Counted from the first letter of the stretch, positions 55,824-63,732 are shown. The stretch: 64,000 nt of DNA from Epilithonimonas bovis DSM 19482 (GCF_900108115.1 NZ_FTPU01000011.1:31603-95602), one strand, 5' to 3'. The notes: generated by a model from the sequence alone, not told the origin. Numbers and translations: made by a program.

Positions 55824-56934
55824 AGTATTTTGGGTAGATGATGAATATCAGTCGCTTTTCAGTATCCGACAAATGGCAATTGATGCTGGAATTGAACTGA
55901 TTCCTTTTGATAATGCAGAAACTGCAATTGCCGATTTGAAGGAAAATTTTCTTTGGTATGATGGAGCAATTCTCGATGGATTATTTTATAATACATCCGA
56001 AGAGGAAGGAGTTGCAACAAGACAAACAGCATTGATGAATGTGGTAAATTCTTTGAAAGAAATTCGTCCTAAAAAATATATTCCGTGGTTCATTCTAACC
56101 GGTAAAGAAAAAATAAAAAATGATAACGACTTCATACAATCTGAAGGAAAAGAAGATTGTGTTTACGATAAATTAGACAATAATCAAATTCGGAACCTTT
56201 ACGCAAGATTGAAAAGCGAAGCCGATCAACAATACGAAACCCAACTCATTCATCAATATCAAGATTCTTTCAAAATTTTTGAATCGCATTTAGAGTCTGA
56301 AACCAAATATGATTTATTGCAGATTCTAAAAAAGCTTTTTTCTGAAAGTACCATTCAGTTCGACGATTACAATTCAATACGAATGATTTTCGAGAAATTG
56401 TTTGATGAATTAAAGCTTTTAAGAATAATTTCTCCAGACATTAAATCGTTGAACGGTTGCAGTTTATTCTTGAATTGCAGACATAATGAATTTGAATTTT
56501 CAAAAGAAATCATACATCCTGTCATTGGAGAATTAATTTACCGCACCCTAAATTTAACTCAAGACGGATCTCATAGCGGTGAAAAACTTAATTTTCGGGT
56601 TCAAGAATATTGCTCAAAAAATCAAGCAAAACATCTTTATGCTTCCACCGTGCATTCCTTACTAGAAATTCTCAATTATTTTAATCTGTATTTGAATGAT
56701 TGGAAAAAAACTACTGAAAATAAGGAAATAGCGTGGCTAAAGAAAAATATTCTTTCGGGAGAGATTACAGAAGTTTCCGCGAATGGTTATTCTACTTTTA
56801 TTTCTGACAATAATCTTCGGTTTTCTGTTCCTCCAAAACTTGGTGAGCAATTTTCTCTTTATGTAGGTCAAAAATTAAAAATTGAACCTAAAGAAGATAA
56901 TCCGCTTCATATTAAGTGTATTTTTGTAGATTAA
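55810..56934 (+). CDS. Receiver-domain protein, partner of the methylase-like histidine kinase
   Basis: A 374-residue protein from the ATG at 55810. The N-terminal receiver domain has all the key residues: Asp10-Asp11 in FWVDDE, phospho-acceptor Asp56 in AILDGLF, Thr97 in ILTGKE and Lys121 in VYDKLD. The remaining 250 residues are not a known DNA-binding output: a helical region (about 140-310) and a small C-terminal strand domain (about 325-374, GEITEVSANGYSTFI) that could be an OB fold. It overlaps the kinase gene by 14 bp, so kinase and receiver are a matched pair. Confidence 0.82.
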   Translation: MKKYKVFWVDDEYQSLFSIRQMAIDAGIELIPFDNAETAIADLKENFLWYDGAILDGLFYNTSEEEGVATRQTALMNVVNSLKEIRPKKYIPWFILTGKEKIKNDNDFIQSEGKEDCVYDKLDNNQIRNLYARLKSEADQQYETQLIHQYQDSFKIFESHLESETKYDLLQILKKLFSESTIQFDDYNSIRMIFEKLFDELKLLRIISPDIKSLNGCSLFLNCRHNEFEFSKEIIHPVIGELIYRTLNLTQDGSHSGEKLNFRVQEYCSKNQAKHLYASTVHSLLEILNYFNLYLNDWKKTTENKEIAWLKKNILSGEITEVSANGYSTFISDNNLRFSVPPKLGEQFSLYVGQKLKIEPKEDNPLHIKCIFVD

Positions 56935-56941
56935 ATCCATC

Positions 56942-56977
56942 TGTGCAAATCTATTGCACATGTCGTGCTCATCTTTG
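56942..56977 (+). promoter_or_regulatory. Shared operator/promoter, copy 3 (upstream of helicase gene)
   Basis: TGTGCA (56942-56947), 7 nt, TGCACA (56955-56960), TTTG (56974-56977) 14 nt on, and the ATG 44 nt after the palindrome. Confidence 0.78.
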
Positions 56978-57003
56978 TACTGTTAATTTAAAAACGGTGC
57001 ATT

Positions 57004-58746
57004 ATGACAGATTATCAGAACTATTGGAATCAGGAAATTAGAAATTTACTTGATGAGTTGGATGCTCCTGCATCACTCCACACTAATATTGTGGATACGC
57101 TTGCAAATTCTCAAAGAACAGGTATTTTTGAGAATCAGATTATAAATGCTTTAAGATTGGGACTTTCCATAAAGGAAGGAAATCAAAATATAGCATTTGT
57201 TGCATCAATGCAAAGTGGTAAATCAAAGACCATTTATTTTCTATGCAATTATGTATTACCTGCAATCGGTTTGTTGAGCGGTCATGAAAATGTACTGTTT
57301 GTAACAAGCATGCGAGATACTGATTTGTATAATCAGAACAACCGAAATTTGGAAGCAGATTTTTATGATGCTTCCGAAGGACAAATGAAATACTCGCGAA
57401 TTAAGGTGATTAAGATGAATGAGTTCTTTAATTATCCGAATCCGTTCAAAGCTGTACGCGATCTTAAAGTTCAACTTATAGTTAGAGATGAGGATCAGTA
57501 CGGATGTGGCGAAGAATCTTCTTTCCAATTTGCATTTTTCGATAATTTAAGGAGCAAGCTGCCGGAAATTGGTTTGGTTGCTGTAAGTGCAACACCTTAT
57601 GATATTTTAGATGCTCATTTTACCAAAAGTGCAGACATTGATGTTGTAGAAGGAGTAAGACCACCTTCCTATTTCGGAATTACAGAGATGTTGAAGGAAA
57701 ATATGATTGATGATTTGCCATTAGATTTCTCACCACTGCAAGATAACAATGGAGAATATGTTGTTCATCCAAATGTTATTGAATATGTTCAGCATTTATT
57801 GAGTTTTGATGATGGATTGGGAATTATCAGAGAATCAACTACGTTGCGAGCATTGGAATTAAGAAACTTGTTGCGAACAAAACTGAAAGACAATGTTGAT
57901 GTTTTAGTTATTGGATCTGATTCTGCGTGTGACTTTTCAATAAATGAAGGTCTTTCTGAAGTAGCAAATTTAATTATGAGGATGGGAAGAAGGGTGATTC
58001 TAATAATCGTTCAAGCTTTAACCGCCGGAAAGGATTTAGGCAAATTAAAGGAAAAAATAAGGTTTGGAATTGAGCCGAGAGACAAACAACTTGCAAATGG
58101 TGCTCAAGGAATTGCAGGAAGATGTTGCGGTTACCACAATAACCGAACATTTAGAATAATGGCAAGTATTCCTTTGCTTGGTAATTATGCAAAATTTGAG
58201 CAAGATTGGGAGATTTTCAGCGATCCGGAATGGAAAGAAGAATTGATTGACAATTCAATTCGAGGACTGACAACACAAACCAAATTTGCGATCACTCAAG
58301 TTGAAGGAATCTTTACTTCTATAGACGATATTTTTACAGTTTCCGTAGAAGAGCTATCGACAGAAGAAGGAAGAAATAAGTTATCATTTCTTTCAGATGA
58401 AGTATTTGATAGACTAGATGGGCTTTTTGATCCAAATGCCTACAATGGTTCTACAAAAGGAACGAGATTGAATGCGAAAGATGTTACAGTTCGTATTGCA
58501 TCAAGTTATAATATGAAAAGCAATAGAGTGTATAAAAACTGGAACGCAGATTTAAGTGCCGATTTCGGCAGTGTATTCTTCAAAAAGAATGATTATAATT
58601 ATGGTTTGTTGATTTCAAATTTTCCAGTTGAAGATGACCGAAATAAATTGGGTTTCTGTGGGATTAAAGTTTTTGTTTCCGGTGAGAAGGTATTTCGTGA
58701 AAGAGAAAGTGAAATTGTAAATACGTCCATGTATAATGCAGACTAA
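57004..58746 (+). CDS. SF2 helicase-like (Z1-like) ATPase
   Basis: A 580-residue protein with superfamily 2 motifs: motif I MQSGKSKT (69-76), motif II DEDQ (162-165, RDEDQYG), motif III VSATPYD (near 196), motif V QALTAGKDLG and motif VI QGIAGRCCGYH (near 368-378). The unusual DEDQ and the AGRCCGY form recall Z1-type helicases known from restriction-like operons with GHKL ATPases, but I cannot prove that assignment. The C-terminal 150 residues are unrecognised. It has its own operator copy upstream and a terminator downstream. Confidence 0.65.
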   Translation: MTDYQNYWNQEIRNLLDELDAPASLHTNIVDTLANSQRTGIFENQIINALRLGLSIKEGNQNIAFVASMQSGKSKTIYFLCNYVLPAIGLLSGHENVLFVTSMRDTDLYNQNNRNLEADFYDASEGQMKYSRIKVIKMNEFFNYPNPFKAVRDLKVQLIVRDEDQYGCGEESSFQFAFFDNLRSKLPEIGLVAVSATPYDILDAHFTKSADIDVVEGVRPPSYFGITEMLKENMIDDLPLDFSPLQDNNGEYVVHPNVIEYVQHLLSFDDGLGIIRESTTLRALELRNLLRTKLKDNVDVLVIGSDSACDFSINEGLSEVANLIMRMGRRVILIIVQALTAGKDLGKLKEKIRFGIEPRDKQLANGAQGIAGRCCGYHNNRTFRIMASIPLLGNYAKFEQDWEIFSDPEWKEELIDNSIRGLTTQTKFAITQVEGIFTSIDDIFTVSVEELSTEEGRNKLSFLSDEVFDRLDGLFDPNAYNGSTKGTRLNAKDVTVRIASSYNMKSNRVYKNWNADLSADFGSVFFKKNDYNYGLLISNFPVEDDRNKLGFCGIKVFVSGEKVFRERESEIVNTSMYNAD

Positions 58747-58753
58747 TTCTAAG

Positions 58754-58784
58754 ACCGTCTATTTGTTATGGACGGTTTTTTTTT
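58754..58784 (+). terminator. Terminator after the helicase-like gene
   Basis: A 9-bp stem with one G-U pair (58754-58762 with 58768-58776) is followed by a T run, separating the helicase gene from the last island gene. Confidence 0.78.
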
Positions 58785-58817
58785 ATTGAAGTTTAGATGA
58801 TTAATGCAAATTGAAAT

Positions 58818-59735
58818 ATGACTCGATTTATGCTTGACAAGAAACAACTGATAATCTCGGCTTTTGAAAATCTAGATGTAAATTTACTGGATGTTCTATT
58901 GGATGATGACAAAACTTTTAGCAATGTCTCAAAGAAAACGTTTGTTGCAGTATATGCTCGTTTTGTTCGATTCATTAAAAGAATACCGGAATTCGACACT
59001 ACATATAAATCCTACAAAGCATTCTGTGATCTTGAAGATGTAAGACGTGAAGGTATTGCATTTGTAAACAATGATGGCATTTGTTATATCAAATTGATTT
59101 TCACCTATCATGAAGATGAAATTACAGACATTAGACAGTGTAAGTCCCTAGAAACTTCAGAAATTGAAATTAGTAAAACAATGATTGGAATATCTTTTTA
59201 TAAAGATGAGGAAAAATGTTTTAAAGCTGATAAGGATTTTTTCGAAATTACAAAGATTTGCAAGGATGCTGTCAATATACTCCGAAACTATATCAAGGAA
59301 GAAGGTGCATTGTCGATGAATTCCATAAGATCTTGGTTTTTAGCCTATGAAGATTTTTATATTTACAAAGTTTTGCCTTGGGGTTATTCTTATTCAGAAT
59401 GTGCGGAGTTTATCAATTATTTTACTTTATTTCGAAAGTACAAGACTTCTGATGAGGTTGAAGAACTGTCAAAAAAGTTTTGCCATGAATTCTATTCTTT
59501 TCCAATTGTACATAAACGAAATATTAGTGATTGGCTCGAGAGAGTAAATAATGAAATTGTCAGAGCTCAAAAAGGATTTTGGCAGGAATGTGATTTTAGA
59601 AAAGGATTCTTTCTGGAATCACATGTCAAAGTTTTTTTACCAGATTTCTATTATACGCAGAATTTAGGAATAATCATGAATAAGTACAGGGAGTGGATTC
59701 CTGCATCATCATCATGTGAAATTAGAATGAAATGA
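58818..59735 (+). CDS. Protein of unknown function, last gene of the island
   Basis: A 305-residue protein, possibly starting at the second ATG (58830). The N-terminal stretch (LIISAFENLDVNLLDVLLDDDKTFSNVSK) is a short helical repeat-like segment, the centre is beta-rich with several Cys (RQCKSLETSEIEISKTMIGISF) and the C-terminal half is helical with many aromatics (SWFLAYEDFYIYKVLPWGYSYSECAEFINYF). I recognise no catalytic motif. A terminator lies upstream and no clear promoter box is visible, so its expression is uncertain. Confidence 0.55.
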   Translation: MTRFMLDKKQLIISAFENLDVNLLDVLLDDDKTFSNVSKKTFVAVYARFVRFIKRIPEFDTTYKSYKAFCDLEDVRREGIAFVNNDGICYIKLIFTYHEDEITDIRQCKSLETSEIEISKTMIGISFYKDEEKCFKADKDFFEITKICKDAVNILRNYIKEEGALSMNSIRSWFLAYEDFYIYKVLPWGYSYSECAEFINYFTLFRKYKTSDEVEELSKKFCHEFYSFPIVHKRNISDWLERVNNEIVRAQKGFWQECDFRKGFFLESHVKVFLPDFYYTQNLGIIMNKYREWIPASSSCEIRMK

Positions 59736-59890
59736 GGGAGAAAATTCTTATAATTAAAATTGTAAAATGAATTCAATTGATGTGTGGAATCATTACGACA
59801 TTTTTTTAATTATTTTTTACTTCTGAGAGCTGTATCTTTAATTTAAAGAAATAAAAAAAACAAAGCAAATTTCTGTTCACGAAAATATGC

Positions 59891-59974
59891 TGCAATATCA
59901 AGCCATAAAGGTTTTTCAGAAAACTTTTGTGGCGGTAAAATTTAGCCCCAAAATTTTTCTGAAAAAATATTGCA
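59891..59974. repeat. Long imperfect inverted repeat in the right noncoding end
   Basis: TGCAATAT at 59891-59898 pairs with ATATTGCA at about 59967-59974, and TTTTTCAGAAAA with TTTTTCTGAAAAA between them; the left arm has an extra 13 bases. The 975-bp stretch 59736-60710 has no convincing gene; it holds this hairpin and the repeats below. Confidence 0.55.
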
Positions 59975-60090
59975 TCACATTTTCCTTCCACGAGAGTGGA
60001 CGACTTTCTTTTTTTTCTTTTTCTTCTGAAAAATTTTTGACAGATTCTTGAAGTTAAGTAATAAAATCTGAAAAAATCTCCAATTCGTAC

Positions 60091-60216
60091 AACCTGCGAA
60101 AATGAAGTATCGTTTCAGAATTAACCTGCGTAATTGAACCACAGGTTTCAGATTAACCTGGGTAAATTAGGTACACCCAATCCCATAACCTGGCTAAAAA
60201 AGATATAACCTAAACC
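60091..60216 (+). repeat. Iteron-like array, four units with 32-bp period
   Basis: AACCTG-starting units (AACCTGSGTAA-like) begin at 60091, 60123, 60155 and 60187, exactly 32 bp apart. Units 1 and 2 also share a TTTCAGA-TT ending. The same period is seen in three weaker units of the left copy (34496, 34528, 34560). Confidence 0.75.
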
Positions 60217-60458
60217 TTTATCTTATCCTGATTTTTTTTCTTTAAAAAGCAAATCCGTTTTAATAATCTATAAAACCTCCAGAACCCTCATCCACATTAC
60301 GTTTCTAGACCTCTAAAGAATTTCGAACTTACTACAAAATTTTAGTTGCAAGATGTGTCTTTGTGCCCACAATTTTTCAAATTGGGTTTCAAAGAATTCT
60401 TGCCTTCCTGTCGGAAAGCATTTGAAAAAACTCGGAACTCGTTTTTCTATTTTGAAAG
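60113..60458 (+). repeat. Right copy of the long diverged noncoding repeat
   Basis: Direct-orientation counterpart of 34489-34829. Shared landmarks in the same order include CTAAAAAAGATA/GTAAAAAAGATA, CTTTAAAA, GACCTCT-AA, the 19-bp identical block at 60346-60364, and CTTGCCT. Confidence 0.7.
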
Positions 60459-60638
60459 GTGATTTTGTAAAACATACTTTTGAATAAATAATTTAAAAAG
60501 AGGAACTACCCACCACAGGAAATTGGAATATAAAATGAGATAAAGAAATTAATTTCAAGTGCAATTAATTCAAAATATATTCATAAATTTACATTCTAAG
60601 ATTTAAGATAAAAATTGTTGTATTTCACATGGTGGAAT

Positions 60639-60690
60639 ATTCGGTTACCTTGAAAATCTCCTTTTCTAAAAAATCACCTATCAATCGGTG
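60639..60690. repeat. Right subterminal repeats of the island
   Basis: ATTCGGTTACCT (60639-60650) is the reverse complement of 31287-31298, and CCTATCAAT (60677-60685) repeats 31311-31319, followed in both places by GGTGT or GGTG. These lie within 75 bp of attR. Confidence 0.5.
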
Positions 60691-60710
60691 TTTAGAAAGA
60701 TATACATATT

Positions 60711-60724
60711 CCTGGAGAAACCAC
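60711..60724 (+). other. attR of the genomic island
   Basis: CCTGGAGAAACCAC is identical to 31131-31144. Only these 13 tRNA bases plus one are left here; the sequence then continues CTTAAACCGCCT, the same context that follows the second tRNA-Phe. Confidence 0.85.
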
Positions 60725-60726
60725 TT

Positions 60727-60755
60727 AAACCGCCTTACTTAAGGTGGTTTTTTAT
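60727..60755 (+). terminator. Native terminator of the interrupted tRNA-Phe
   Basis: A 10-bp stem with one G-U pair (60727-60736 with 60741-60750) is followed by TTTATTTTT. Before insertion it would have ended the first tRNA-Phe transcript. Confidence 0.82.
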
Positions 60756-60804
60756 TTTTATAATAATTTCTTTAATTTCATTTGGAAGTTTATACGAAAG
60801 ATGT

Positions 60805-60812
60805 TATTTTTG
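60805..60812 (+). promoter_or_regulatory. Promoter -7 box of the second tRNA-Phe
   Basis: TATTTTTG lies 23 nt before the tRNA, with the same following sequence as at the first copy. Confidence 0.7.
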
Positions 60813-60835
60813 CCCCACTCAAAATTGAGAAGAAA

Positions 60836-60908
<73 letters not shown>

Positions 60909-60911
60909 CTT

Positions 60912-60940
60912 AAACCGCCTAAAATAGGCGGTTTTTTGTT
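60912..60940 (+). terminator. Terminator after the second tRNA-Phe
   Basis: A 10-bp stem (60912-60921 with 60925-60934) followed by T residues. Confidence 0.87.
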
Positions 60941-61048
60941 TTTTAAACCATTAAATGATTGATGAGGTCGAGTTCTTTCATTATTAGCGCATTTATTCGT
61001 AACTTTAATTAAATATTTTCCCAAGAACAAAACAGTTTATTTTAGGAT

Positions 61049-61441
61049 ATGAAACAGGTAAGAAACACAAATGCAAAAACGGAGATTCTAAAACTGATAG
61101 AAGAGTCGGAAAAAGCATGGTCTCATGCTGACATTCAGGATAAACTGGGAACTCTTTGTAACCGGGTTACTATTTATCGAGTTTTGGAAAGACTGGAAGA
61201 AGAGGGCAAAGTTCATAAGATCGTGAATGTAGATGGGGTAGTCAATTATGCCAAATGTAAACATTGCCAATCTGATCACCATGATCATCAGCATATTCAT
61301 TTCAATTGTGAATCCTGCCATTCTGTAATTTGTATAGAAAATGCTGTTCCTGAGATAGAGCTTCCCAAGGGCTATGTGAGTCGCAGTTACAATTTTGTTA
61401 TCAGTGGTCTATGTCCCAATTGCTCAGCAAATAGTAATTAA
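61049..61441 (+). CDS. Fur-family metal-responsive regulator
   Basis: A 130-residue, slightly short Fur-family protein. The winged helix (about 10-65, LCNRVTIYRVLERLEEEGKVHKI) carries the usual VTIYRVL recognition helix. A His-rich metal site (DHHDHQHIHF) and the CESCH...C and CPNC cysteine pairs, which bind structural zinc, are visible. The His-rich site suggests zinc (Zur-like) or iron sensing; the metal cannot be fixed from sequence. Confidence 0.88.
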   Translation: MKQVRNTNAKTEILKLIEESEKAWSHADIQDKLGTLCNRVTIYRVLERLEEEGKVHKIVNVDGVVNYAKCKHCQSDHHDHQHIHFNCESCHSVICIENAVPEIELPKGYVSRSYNFVISGLCPNCSANSN

Positions 61442-61502
61442 TTATTGTTTATCATTTACGGAAATAATTATTGCAATTATGTTGCAATTGTTCTTTTCTG
61501 CC

Positions 61503-61510
61503 TATATTTG
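61503..61510 (+). promoter_or_regulatory. Promoter -7 box of the C1 peptidase
   Basis: TATATTTG matches TAnnTTTG; a TTG at 61482-61484 lies 18 nt upstream as a possible -33. The leader would be about 90 nt. Confidence 0.55.
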
Positions 61511-61604
61511 TATCTTATAATCTGTTTAGCATTCAGTTTTATATAACTGATGTAACAATTCTGCTTTTATAAAGACTATTTTAAATATAATTGACCTTAT
61601 CGTA

Positions 61605-62807
61605 ATGAAAAAAACAAGATTTGCATCACTGCTCTTAGTATGTTGTGCAGGAAGTATGATTTTGGCTCAGGATGAGCTGATCAACAAATTAAAGAATAAT
61701 CAGTCAGAAAATACCAATTTTCAGTTTACGACACTTAAGGATGTTGGAGCTACCTCGGTTAAGAATCAGGGATCATCCGGTACCTGCTGGAGTTACTCGG
61801 GGAACTCTTTTCTGGAATCTGAAATGCAGAGAATGGGTAAAAAGCCCGTTGATTTATCAGAGATTTTTACAGCACGGAATTCCTATCATGATAAAGCGAA
61901 GTTGTATGTTCTTACGGGCGGCGCAATCAGCTGGGGAGATGGTGGCGAACTGCATGACGTCATCAATATGTACAAAAAATACGGCGCAGTTCCTCAGGAG
62001 GTTTATACTGGTCTAAAAGCGGGACAAACCCTTAATAATTTTAAGGAGATGCAGGATAAACTAAAACCGGTGCTGGACAGCCTGGTTGCCGCATCATCAA
62101 AATCTAAGCTTTCGGATAACTGGATGTCTGCAGTAGATGCTGTTTTGGATGAATATCTTGGTAAAGTACCGGCCAGTTTTTCATACGAAGGAAAAACTTA
62201 TACACCACAGACTTTTGCGAAGCAGGTTGTAGCAATTAATCCTGATGATTATGTAGAACTGTCATCTTATAAAGATTATCCGTATTATCAAAAATTTGTA
62301 GTGCCGATTCCTGACAACTGGAGCCATGATGCCGACTGGAACGTGCCTATGGCAGATTTGACAGCTATCATCGATAATTCGGTGAAAAAAGGCTATTCGG
62401 TAGGGTGGGCAACAGATGTGTCTGAACCTTATTTTTCTTACAAAAATGGTGTAGCCTATGTGCCGGACGTAGATCTGGATCAGATTACCAAAGCCAACAA
62501 AGCAACATTATTTACAGAGCCGAAAAAGGATAAAGCTATTACTGAAGATTTGCGTCAAACAGCGCTTAACAATCTCTCCACAACCGATGACCACGGGATG
62601 CATATTGTGGGGCTGGCTAAGGACCAATCCGGAAAGGAATATTATATGGTAAAAATTTCTTGGGGTGTAACTAACGATTACAATGGCTATATTTATGTAA
62701 CACGTCCTTATGTGGAATATAAGTCCACGGCTATTCTTGTCCATAAAAATGCAATACCCAAAACGATTAGAAGGCAACTAAAGCCAAGCAAAAGCATTGG
62801 TTTGTAA
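61605..62807 (+). CDS. C1-family peptidase (bleomycin-hydrolase/PepC-like), exported
   Basis: A 400-residue papain-fold protein with a signal peptide (about 1-21, ending ILAQ). The catalytic Cys61 is in GSSGTCWSYSG with the preceding oxyanion Gln in KNQG, and His333 is in DDHGMHIVGL. The third catalytic position, normally Asn in NSWG, reads Ile351 (VKISWG). PepC-like aminopeptidases are usually cytoplasmic, while this protein is exported, as in some Bacteroidota homologues. Monocistronic with its own promoter and terminator. Confidence 0.85.
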   Translation: MKKTRFASLLLVCCAGSMILAQDELINKLKNNQSENTNFQFTTLKDVGATSVKNQGSSGTCWSYSGNSFLESEMQRMGKKPVDLSEIFTARNSYHDKAKLYVLTGGAISWGDGGELHDVINMYKKYGAVPQEVYTGLKAGQTLNNFKEMQDKLKPVLDSLVAASSKSKLSDNWMSAVDAVLDEYLGKVPASFSYEGKTYTPQTFAKQVVAINPDDYVELSSYKDYPYYQKFVVPIPDNWSHDADWNVPMADLTAIIDNSVKKGYSVGWATDVSEPYFSYKNGVAYVPDVDLDQITKANKATLFTEPKKDKAITEDLRQTALNNLSTTDDHGMHIVGLAKDQSGKEYYMVKISWGVTNDYNGYIYVTRPYVEYKSTAILVHKNAIPKTIRRQLKPSKSIGL

Positions 62808-62826
62808 ATTTTATTGTAAAACAATC

Positions 62827-62858
62827 AAAACCGTTCTGCAAAAGGGCGGTTTTTTTAT
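62827..62858 (+). terminator. Terminator after the C1 peptidase
   Basis: AAAACCGTTCT pairs with GGGCGGTTTT (two G-U pairs) and a T run follows. Confidence 0.75.
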
Positions 62859-62908
62859 AACTAATAATTTGTGTAAATAGCTATAACTGAGATGTCAATA
62901 ATTTGTTG

Positions 62909-63236
62909 TATATTTGCAAAGTAATTAATGAGCGAACCTTTGGATTAGTTTTGTTCTACAACTTAGAAATATCCATTTTTCTTTTATTCTTTTTCTTTTC
63001 ATTTGCCACCTACTTACTATAATATTAGGAAAGTAATAAGGTAAACAAAAACCTACAAGCGTAATCATTTGGCAATTTATTAAGTACCAAGGGTTTTAGG
63101 AACTGTTGATTTTTACGTGAATAACTATTTCCGTGATTGTCCCGAATCTTAGCCTTAGTTGGGTTAATTTTATGACTTCAGGTTTCATTAATTTATTTTA
63201 ATTTAGATTATTAATAAAAAATCATACTAATTATTT
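62909..63236 (+). promoter_or_regulatory. Promoter and long 5' leader of the cold-shock-domain gene
   Basis: TATATTTG at 62909-62916 is a good -7 box, but the ATG is at 63237, leaving a leader of about 310 nt with no reading frame of note. Long structured leaders are typical of cold-shock genes, where they act in mRNA stability and translation at low temperature. Confidence 0.5.
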
Positions 63237-63665
63237 ATGGCAGATTCTTTCTCAAAAAAGGAAAACTTTAAGAAAAAACTACAAAAACAAAAAGAAAAAG
63301 CGCAGCGACGCGAAGAGCGTAAAAGCACTAATAACAAAGGAAAAGATCTAGAAGATCTTTATTCTTATGTTGATGAATTTGGCAGAATTGTCAGTACGCC
63401 GCCAGAGAAAAGAGAAGAGGTAAATGTTGAAGATATCAGGTTAGGTGCTGCACCTATAGAGCCGGAAGAGACTGTTAAAACAGGTTTTGTAACCTTTGTA
63501 AGTGAGAAAGGTTATGGCTTTATTACAGAAAATGACACCAAAGAGAATGTCTTTTACCATGCTAATAACTGTCCGGAGATTCTTAAGAAAGGTAATAAAG
63601 TATCCTATGAAAAAGAAAAGTCTGTAAAAGGTTTTTCCGCGATTAATATTCAGGTTATCAAGTAA
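63237..63665 (+). CDS. Cold-shock-domain protein with basic N-terminal extension
   Basis: A 142-residue protein. The first 40 residues are strongly basic and helical (FKKKLQKQKEKAQRREERK), and the C-terminal 65 residues are a cold-shock OB fold (TGFVTFVSEKGYGFITENDTKENVFYHANN) with the RNP1-like KGYGFI and RNP2-like VFYH motifs. It probably binds single-stranded RNA. The extension makes it about twice the size of CspA-type proteins. Confidence 0.88.
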   Translation: MADSFSKKENFKKKLQKQKEKAQRREERKSTNNKGKDLEDLYSYVDEFGRIVSTPPEKREEVNVEDIRLGAAPIEPEETVKTGFVTFVSEKGYGFITENDTKENVFYHANNCPEILKKGNKVSYEKEKSVKGFSAINIQVIK

Positions 63666-63732
63666 TATGTCGTATTATGGATCAGCAACAAAAGTTGGGG
63701 AGTAATGGCAAAAATTGATACTTTTGTAGAGG

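Noticed and set aside
60091..60216. CRISPR array
   Set aside because: The 32-bp units are contiguous and degenerate, with no repeat/spacer alternation and no cas genes; iteron-like repeats fit better.
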